A DNA stretch of 17,704 nucleotides from JAGTRB01 sp037439685 (GTDB lineage Archaea > Thermoproteota > Bathyarchaeia > TCS64): contig JBBIVO010000035.1 in assembly GCA_037439685.1 (NCBI GenBank), forward strand, positions 1-17,704, written 5' to 3'. Of the stretch, positions 13,126-17,704 are shown piece after piece (positions within the stretch are counted from its first letter, which is position 1; every line of letters starts with the position of its first letter). Position numbers and translations under genes: made by a program. The notes below the pieces were generated by a model. It was not told where the DNA came from. It worked only from the letters and a program-made list of their open reading frames with translations, and searched no databases.

Positions 13126-13527
13126 TTAACAGTTTTCGCATAAATTTTTGTCCAAGCATACTCTACATTTCTCTATTTTTTTATATTGTTTCTTATGCTT
13201 TTCACAGATAATTCCTTGAGACCTAATTTCATTACATATAATGCATATCTTTTCTATGAGATCTTCTGAATTTAATTCCTCTCTTGATAGGGCTTCGGCT
13301 ATCTCTGAGATGATCTCCATGGCCCTCTCCGAGCTCTCTATATCCTCGAGGAAGGCCTCTCCCCTCCTCCCCTTCAGGTACTGGGTTATCGCGGCCGGGG
13401 TGAGGTCCATCCTCCTCGACGCATCTATCCTCCTCATCCCATGCCTCTCCATGAGGTCCCTCATTATAAGCTTCCTCAGGGCTGGGAGGAGATGAAGGAC
13501 CACTATGGTGCAGGGGGGCTTCATCAC
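13126..13527 (-). CDS. HTH transcriptional regulator with seven-cysteine C-terminal tail (COG2522-like)
   Basis: A 133-residue predicted DNA-binding protein. Residues 15-56 form a Cro/C1-type HTH (LMERHGMRRIDASRRM, then LTPAAITQYLKGRRG). A helical linker follows, and the last 40 residues hold seven cysteines: CIIC-x9-C, then CRVC-x5-C-x2-C, a likely Zn or Fe-S site. This plan matches archaeal COG2522-type regulators. The tail DNA (13129-13260) is much richer in A+T than the HTH part. The gene is divergent from the DsrE-TusA-NifS-IscU operon, and the perfect palindrome between them is its most likely operator; Fe-S or sulfur sensing is an attractive inference. Confidence 0.82.
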   Translation of the reverse strand: MMKPPCTIVVLHLLPALRKLIMRDLMERHGMRRIDASRRMDLTPAAITQYLKGRRGEAFLEDIESSERAMEIISEIAEALSREELNSEDLIEKICIICNEIRSQGIICEKHKKQYKKIEKCRVCLDKNLCENC

Positions 13528-13552
13528 CTTTAGATATCGGGGTTAGGTTTAT

Positions 13553-13573
13553 ATATTTAACGATGTTAAATAT
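13553..13573. promoter_or_regulatory. Perfect 21-bp palindrome ATATTTAAC-GAT-GTTAAATAT, candidate operator
   Basis: Two perfect 9-bp arms flank a 3-bp centre. The left arm forms part of the TATA-like TTTATATATTT (13548-13558) of the sulfur operon, whose first start codon lies about 30 bp further on with no leader. Binding by the divergent HTH regulator would block the TATA box. Confidence 0.65.
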
Positions 13574-13587
13574 TTCCCGATGCCCAA

Positions 13588-14046
13588 ATGCTTACGGCAA
13601 AACCCAAGGAGGGGAGACAGGTGGGGGGAGATGGGGCGCCCAAGATATCCATAATCGTTGCCTCCGACAGGGTGGACAAGCTCTTTCCCGCCGTTACCCT
13701 TGCCAGCACCGCCGCCGTGATGGGCTGGGAGGCAGACCTCTTCTTCACGACCTGGGGACTCCTGGCCCTGAGGAGGGGGGCAGAACCCTCTGAGGTCAGC
13801 GCAGACCACAGGCCCTATGAGGAGGAGCTTAGGAGGGCCCTCTCCTCGGGCTCAATCCCGGGCTGGAGGGAGGTGCTGGAGGAGGGGAGGAAGACGGGCA
13901 GGCTCAGGGTATACGCCTGCTCCACGACCATGGGCCTATTCGGCCTAAAAAGGGAGGACCTGATGAGCTTCGTGGACGAGGTAGTCGGCGCGGCCTTCTT
14001 CCTTAGCAGGGCTGAAGACTCACAGGTTAACCTCTTCATATCCTAG
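13588..14046 (+). CDS. DsrE2-like (DsrE/DsrF/DrsH superfamily) sulfur-carrier protein
   Basis: A 152-residue protein of the DsrE2 group, which carry persulfide or thiosulfonate sulfur between enzymes. Residues 18-60 start the fold (PKISIIVASDRVDKLFPAV, then AVMGWEADLFFTTWGLLAL). The conserved cysteine lies in VYACSTTMGLFGL (about residue 111), followed by the family's VDEVVGAAFFLSRA. ATG 13588 is about 33 bp after the centre of the TATA box, fitting a leaderless message; a GTG at 13621 is an alternative. It is the first gene of the sulfur-transfer operon, four bases before the TusA-like gene. Confidence 0.86.
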   Translation: MLTAKPKEGRQVGGDGAPKISIIVASDRVDKLFPAVTLASTAAVMGWEADLFFTTWGLLALRRGAEPSEVSADHRPYEEELRRALSSGSIPGWREVLEEGRKTGRLRVYACSTTMGLFGLKREDLMSFVDEVVGAAFFLSRAEDSQVNLFIS

Positions 14047-14050
14047 GCTG

Positions 14051-14290
14051 GTGAAAAGGTTGAAAGCTGACATAACGGTGGATGCACGCTACAAGTCCTG
14101 CCCTGGACCCCTCCTCGCCCTGGCCGAGGCTGTCAGGAGGGCCAGCCCAGGCCAGGTCATCCTGCTCATGGCCACAGACCCCGGGGCACCTCAGGATATA
14201 GAGGCTTGGGCCAGCCACGTGGGGCACAAGCTCCTCCAGATAGAGAAGGGGGACGAGGTTTACAGGATCTACGTGGAGGTCTCAGGTTGA
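14051..14290 (+). CDS. TusA/SirA-family sulfur-carrier protein
   Basis: A 79-residue TusA-fold protein. The defining CPxP motif is present as CPGP at residues 17-20 (DARYKSCPGPLLALAEAV), whose cysteine accepts persulfide sulfur from a cysteine desulfurase. The second half (GQVILLMATDPGAPQDIEAWASHVGH) keeps the usual D-P-G-A-..-DI-AW pattern. The start is GTG 14051. The stop overlaps the TTG start of the desulfurase, so synthesis is coupled to its probable sulfur donor. Likely acceptors are the DsrE2-like neighbour, tRNA thiolation or cofactor synthesis; the sequence does not decide. Confidence 0.9.
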   Translation: MKRLKADITVDARYKSCPGPLLALAEAVRRASPGQVILLMATDPGAPQDIEAWASHVGHKLLQIEKGDEVYRIYVEVSG

Positions 14291-15516
14291 CCTACAGCGA
14301 CGTCTCGAGGTCCATGAGGGAGCTTTTAGATTCCCATGGAAGACCCGAGAGGGAGGTCTACCTAGACCAGGAGAACTCGGGCTTAATAATCCCAGAGGCC
14401 CTCGACGCGATGATGGAGGCCTATAGGGAGGGGGGTAGGGGGCACCCATCCATAGCTCACAGGATGGGATGGCTATCCTACCAGTCCCTCTACGAGGCCA
14501 CATTAACCATCTCCACGGCGATACACTGCGGCGGAGACGAGCTGGTCTACACCCATGGGGGGACGGAGGCCAACAACCTAGCCATAATTGGGTCGGCCAT
14601 GACGAGCCCTCAAGATAGGAGGAGGATCCTCGTATCGAGCATAGAGCACCTAAGCGTCATATTCCCAGCCGAGTGGCTTGGGAGGTACGGGTTCAGGGTC
14701 GTCAAGATACCCGTGGACGATGAGGGCTTCCTCGACCTGGAATTCCTGTCGAGAGAGGTGGACGGGGAGACCCTCATGGTGAGCGTCTCGGCGGTTAACC
14801 ACGAGATCGGGACGGTACAGGACCTGGAGGCGGTTAGGGAGATCGTCGAGGAGAGGGACGATGAGGTGCTGGTCCATACCGATGCCTGCGACGCCCTTGG
14901 GAGGATACCCCTAGACCTGGAGAGGCTTGGGGTGGACCTCGCCTCCCTCAGCGGCCACAAGGTCTACGGCCCGAAGGGGGTTGGAGCCCTCTATGTGAGA
15001 GAGGGGGTTAAGCTCGAGCCGGTCCTCCACGGCCAGCTGAGCACCCAGAAGCTCTGGCCCGGGGTCGAGAATGTCCCGGCCATAGTTGGATTCTCGAAGG
15101 CCGTCGAGGTAATGCATAAACACCTCGACGAGTACACCTCTAGGATGGCGAGGCTCAGGGACAGGCTGATCGACGGCATAGTGGAGAGGGTGGAGCACAC
15201 CCTGCTGAACGGCCCGAGGGGGGAGAAAAGGGCCCCTGACAACGTGAACATGAGCTTCCTCTACTGCGAGGGGGAGGCCCTGACCATAGAGCTCAGCATG
15301 AGGGGCATCTACGTCTCAAGCGGGAGCGCCTGCACGAGCAGGGTTCTGGAGCCCAGCCACGTCCTCTCGGCCATAGGGAGGAGGTATGAGGAGGCCCATG
15401 GAAGCCTGCTGATGAAGGTCTCCCCCTTCAACTCAGAGGCCGAAATAGAGTACGTCTTAGACGCCCTCCCCAGCGCCGTCGCGAGGATCAGGTCGCTGAG
15501 CCCCATCAAACCTTGA
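14287..15516 (+). CDS. Cysteine desulfurase (NifS/IscS family)
   Basis: A PLP enzyme of about 409 residues that takes sulfur from L-cysteine and passes it as persulfide to IscU or TusA. The PLP lysine is K225 in SGHKVYGPKGVGAL; SSIEHLSV holds the ring-stacking histidine; HTDACDALGRIPLD matches the Asp-Gln-like region; the catalytic cysteine is C349 in SSGSACTSRVLEPSHVL, the long mobile loop seen in IscS/NifS group I enzymes. The N-terminal YLDNAATT motif is altered to YLDQENSG. The TTG at 14287 is chosen as start because it overlaps the TusA stop and has GGAGG seven bases upstream. IscU follows after 17 bp. Confidence 0.94.
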   Translation: MTYSDVSRSMRELLDSHGRPEREVYLDQENSGLIIPEALDAMMEAYREGGRGHPSIAHRMGWLSYQSLYEATLTISTAIHCGGDELVYTHGGTEANNLAIIGSAMTSPQDRRRILVSSIEHLSVIFPAEWLGRYGFRVVKIPVDDEGFLDLEFLSREVDGETLMVSVSAVNHEIGTVQDLEAVREIVEERDDEVLVHTDACDALGRIPLDLERLGVDLASLSGHKVYGPKGVGALYVREGVKLEPVLHGQLSTQKLWPGVENVPAIVGFSKAVEVMHKHLDEYTSRMARLRDRLIDGIVERVEHTLLNGPRGEKRAPDNVNMSFLYCEGEALTIELSMRGIYVSSGSACTSRVLEPSHVLSAIGRRYEEAHGSLLMKVSPFNSEAEIEYVLDALPSAVARIRSLSPIKP

Positions 15517-15533
15517 GGAGGTGAATTTGAAGG

Positions 15534-16040
15534 ATGTCGAGCCGTATCCCACTGGCATATGGCAGAAAGGTCCTCGAACTATTCAGGAACCCGAAGAACC
15601 TTGGGAAGATGGAGGACGCAGACGCGGAGGCCGTTGCCGGAAGCCTAGCATGCGGAGACATGATAGCCATATACCTAAAGGTCGAGGAGGAGACGGAGAG
15701 GATCCTAGACGCCAAGTTCGAGAGCTATGGGTGTGCAGCCAACATAGCAGCGGCGAGCACCCTCACAGAGATGGTGAAGGATAAGACCCTCCAAGAGGCC
15801 TGGAGGCTCACCTGGAGGGACATCTCAGAGGAGCTCGGAGGCCTCCCCTTCGTCAAGTATCACTGCGGGGTCCTAGCCATAGGAGCCATGAGGAGAGCCA
15901 TAAGGGCCTACTACAAGGAGAGGCCCCATCCCCAATGGCTCCCCAAGGAGTTGACACCAGAGGAGAGACAAGCCCTAGAAGAGGAGAAGCTACTGGAGAT
16001 CCTGGAGAGAAGGGTGGAGAAGATGAGGACAGGGGCCTAA
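15534..16040 (+). CDS. iscU: IscU/NifU N-terminal-type Fe-S cluster scaffold protein
   Basis: A 168-residue scaffold on which Fe-S clusters are built with sulfur from the desulfurase just upstream. The three ligand cysteines are C40 in ACGDM, C67 in YGCAAN and C111 in YHCGVLA, with the conserved aspartate D42. The starting region NPKNLGKMEDADA also matches the family. Residues beyond about 128 add a charged helical tail (PEERQALEEEKLLEILERR) that is longer than usual. ATG 15534 is 12 bases after AGGAGG. IscU is uncommon in archaea, which mostly rely on the SUF system, so its presence with NifS suggests a bacterial-type ISC module. Confidence 0.92.
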   Translation: MSSRIPLAYGRKVLELFRNPKNLGKMEDADAEAVAGSLACGDMIAIYLKVEEETERILDAKFESYGCAANIAAASTLTEMVKDKTLQEAWRLTWRDISEELGGLPFVKYHCGVLAIGAMRRAIRAYYKERPHPQWLPKELTPEERQALEEEKLLEILERRVEKMRTGA

Positions 16041-16326
16041 ACCCATCGAATGGGCGGAACCACCCCATCGGGCCCCTTCTCAACTCCAAAATCACGAGTT
16101 GGCTCCGAACACCTTAGCCTAACCCTTCACAGCCTAAACCCCAGCCATTCATCGACGAAGAGCATATTGGGAGCAGCCGGAGGCCGGAAAATCGATTGGC
16201 CGAGAGATGGAGAAAGGGGCTGATATCGACCTGCAGCGACCATTAACAAATATGATGAGATGCTTCTCATCCATCATGGCTTAAAAGCTTAAATCGCCCC
16301 ATCCCCCAACTTAATATGAGACTGCA
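16041..16326 (+). promoter_or_regulatory. Intergenic region with hairpin and likely promoter of the coiled-coil gene
   Basis: No gene is seen. GATGAGA (16254-16260) pairs perfectly with TCTCATC (16265-16271) over a 4-base loop. A TATA-like CTTAAAAGCTTAAAT (16280-16293) lies 35-45 bp before TTG 16327. The first 200 bases are featureless. Confidence 0.35.
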
Positions 16327-17116
16327 TTGACCCTCACACCCGAACTCTACGATCTGATAGTGAAAATAATAGATGATAGAGTTAGGGAGATCAAGGTAAC
16401 TAGAGAAGAGTTTACCAGCCTAAGGAATACGGTGAAAGAAGGAATGGCAAGGTTTGAGGAGGCAATAAACAACCTTGTTCAAGCACAACAGAGAACAGAG
16501 GAGAGACTNNNNNNNNNNNNNNNNNNNNNNNNNNNNNNNNNNNNNNNNNNNNNNNNNNNNNNNNNNNNNNNNNNNNNNNNNNNNNNNNNNNNNNNNNNNA
16601 GACCAACTAGCAGAAGCACAACAGAGAACAGAGGAGAGACTGGGAGAACTAGCGAAGAGAGTAGACCAACTAGCAGAAGCACAACAGAGAACAGAGGAGA
16701 GGCTCACGTCTGAGGTTAGGGGCCTCCGTGTGGAGATGGGTAGGCTGAGCGATGCCTTTGGATATGGGCTTGAGGATGTTGGTAGGGTGGTTCTTCCGGG
16801 TTGGCTTCAAAGGCATCTTGGGATCGAGGTTGAGGATCTTAGAAGGGAGTACTTCATGGTCGATGGGAGAGAGATTGAGGTCAACCTTTATGGTGAGGGA
16901 TTGTTGAGGGGGGAGAAGACTATCATACTCTGTGAGGCCAGTTCAAAGATATATGAGGCCGATGTTAGGAGCTTCCACAGCCGCGTGTACACCCCCTTGG
17001 CTGAGAGGCTGGAGGGCAAGGTTATTGGGGTCCTCTTCGGCTATCTCATCCACCCTTCGGCTAGGAGGGTGGCTGATGAGCTTGGGCTATATGTGGTTGC
17101 GGCCTACCAGAGATGA
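16327..17116 (+). CDS. Coiled-coil-repeat protein with C-terminal nuclease-like domain (DUF3782-type), interrupted by an assembly gap
   Basis: The 5' part (16327-16508) encodes a helical N-terminus ending AQQRTEERL; after 91 N the frame DQLAEAQQRTEERLGELAKRV continues to a stop at 17116. The two pieces are one gene out of register by one base only because the N count is arbitrary. The middle is a 21-residue repeat predicted to be coiled coil. The C-terminal 135 residues (MGRLSDAFGYGLED onward) match archaeal DUF3782-type proteins with a PD-(D/E)xK-like fold: REIEVNLYGEG and IILCEASSK would carry the acidic and lysine residues. The start is TTG 16327; no upstream start exists in frame. The function of this large thermophile family is unknown. 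Confidence 0.78.
16509..16599. other. Assembly gap of 91 N
   Basis: The run of N lies inside the coiled-coil repeat of the flanking gene. Frame and repeat period both indicate that the true length is a multiple of three, most simply 84 (one extra repeat unit) or 21, plus further multiples of 63. Confidence 0.95.
16601..16704 (+). repeat. 63-bp in-frame tandem repeat encoding a coiled coil
   Basis: One full unit (16601-16663) is followed by a second, partial unit (16664-16704) that is almost identical. A partial copy also sits left of the gap at 16481-16508. The period of 21 residues is three heptads. Confidence 0.85.
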
Positions 17117-17201
17117 CGCCTCATACCCTGTCTATAGCCTCTCTCGATGAGGATATGTGGGTAGAGAGAACCGGGGGATGGTTTCGTCCTCGCCACCCAT
17201 C

Positions 17202-17704
17202 TCATGGCCTATATCCCTCCAGTATGCTCAGTGCAAGCGTGGCTGCGATGATGTTCGCCGTCGTTCCGGGGTTCAGGAGGTTCCCCTCCCTCCTAAGCAT
17301 CCGGTCGAATTCGCGGAGCCTCCTCCTTCCTAGCGGTGTCTTTAGCCCCCCCTCCTCTAGGACCTCCCCGGCTATGGCTGAGACCTCAAGGGCCCTCGCG
17401 ATCCCCACCTTCCTTGATATGAAGGTGTCAGGGTGCTTGGCCAAAACCTCTAGGAAGGTGTGGACGATCGCCATGTTCAGATCCCCGTGCTCGTGGATCT
17501 GCCCTTGTAGGATGGGGTAGGCAAATTCGAAGGTCACGGGATAGTTGTTGGCCCATTCAGAGCAGATGGTGTCGTAGCTCGAGGCCATCTTGAAGATCCT
17601 GTGGAGGGGGATCCTCTCCCCTAGTATCCTGCCCATCGACTCTGGGTCGTTGACGTCGAGCTCCGAAACCTTTCCAAGCCCGCCAGGCCTCGCGATCCTT
17701 ACGG
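17202..17704 (-). CDS. Triphosphoribosyl-dephospho-CoA synthase family protein (CitG/MdcB-like), partial
   Basis: The gene enters from the right edge; the visible 167 residues have no stop upstream and begin in mid-protein with RPGGLGKVSELDVND. Family features are the ARPGGLG...DV segment near the visible start, the HGDLNMAIVHTFLEVLAKHPDTF stretch (typical H-GD-N-A...LA--PDT), and the C-terminal EFDRMLRREGNLLNPGTTANI before the end ILEGYRP. CitG and MdcB make the phosphoribosyl-dephospho-CoA prosthetic group of citrate or malonate lyase; archaeal members without those enzymes have unknown substrates. No lyase genes are visible here. The methionine at 17636 is internal and should not be taken as the start. 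Confidence 0.85.
   Translation of the reverse strand, partial: VRIARPGGLGKVSELDVNDPESMGRILGERIPLHRIFKMASSYDTICSEWANNYPVTFEFAYPILQGQIHEHGDLNMAIVHTFLEVLAKHPDTFISRKVGIARALEVSAIAGEVLEEGGLKTPLGRRRLREFDRMLRREGNLLNPGTTANIIAATLALSILEGYRP

Noticed and set aside
15521..15784. GTG-initiated frame of 87 codons with the best-placed Shine-Dalgarno sequence before IscU
   Set aside because: Its product is Arg/Gly/Pro-rich and shadows the IscU gene, which has all three ligand cysteines.
16601..16704. Direct repeats as a CRISPR array
   Set aside because: The repeats are contiguous, in frame and encode heptads; there are no unique spacers.
17113..17520. Plus-strand frame of 135 codons
   Set aside because: Antisense to the CitG-type gene, whose family motifs are clear on the minus strand.

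Overview
The window looks like a draft contig from an uncultured thermophilic archaeon, probably on the Thermoproteota/Bathyarchaeia side; this placement is inferred from gene content only. Supporting signs are TATA boxes 25-30 bp ahead of several genes with no leader, frequent GTG/TTG starts, AGG/ATA-rich codon use, an archaeal 2-oxoacid (indolepyruvate-type) ferredoxin oxidoreductase, and SpeD next to a DUF43/BpsA branched-polyamine synthase, a pair typical of thermophilic archaea. A run of 91 N and several single-base frame breaks in homopolymers show that the sequence is unfinished.

Positions 1-2490: a minus-strand operon encodes an Mrp/NBP35 Fe-S carrier ATPase and two small NifX/NifB-like (Nitro_FeMo-Co) proteins. 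A divergent Lrp/AsnC regulator with a cysteine-rich tail sits opposite, with an inverted repeat over its promoter. Positions 2750-5290: iorA-iorB, with an inverted repeat over the TATA box. Positions 5290-5930: about 640 bp with no convincing gene but several perfect hairpins, including a terminator-like one. Positions 5930-7570: a DUF134 regulator divergent from a four-gene run (a tryptophan-rich small protein, a Tyr/Pro-rich coiled-coil protein, a zinc ribbon and a third NifX-like protein), with a large palindrome between them. Positions 7758-9460: a two-gene ABC-2 exporter.

Positions 9840-12300: frameshifted speD, overlapping bpsA, then a geranylgeranyl-reductase-type flavoprotein. Positions 12400-12960: an unrecognised gene, probably frameshifted. 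Positions 13126-16040: a HTH regulator with a seven-cysteine tail faces a sulfur-transfer operon, DsrE2-like / TusA-like / cysteine desulfurase / IscU, across a perfect 21-bp palindrome that overlaps the operon's TATA box. Positions 16327-17116: a coiled-coil, nuclease-like DUF3782-type protein interrupted by the N gap. 17202 to the right end: a partial CitG-type triphosphoribosyl-dephospho-CoA synthase on the minus strand.

Taken together, about half the window concerns making, carrying or sensing Fe-S or other metal-sulfur centres: sulfur mobilisation (NifS, TusA, DsrE2), scaffold (IscU), carrier ATPase (Mrp), small cofactor-binding proteins (three NifX-like), cysteine-tailed regulators, and an Fe-S enzyme (IorAB) that would use the product. 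The least described part is the DUF134 / Trp-rich / Tyr-Pro coiled-coil / zinc ribbon / NifX unit with its own palindromic operator.
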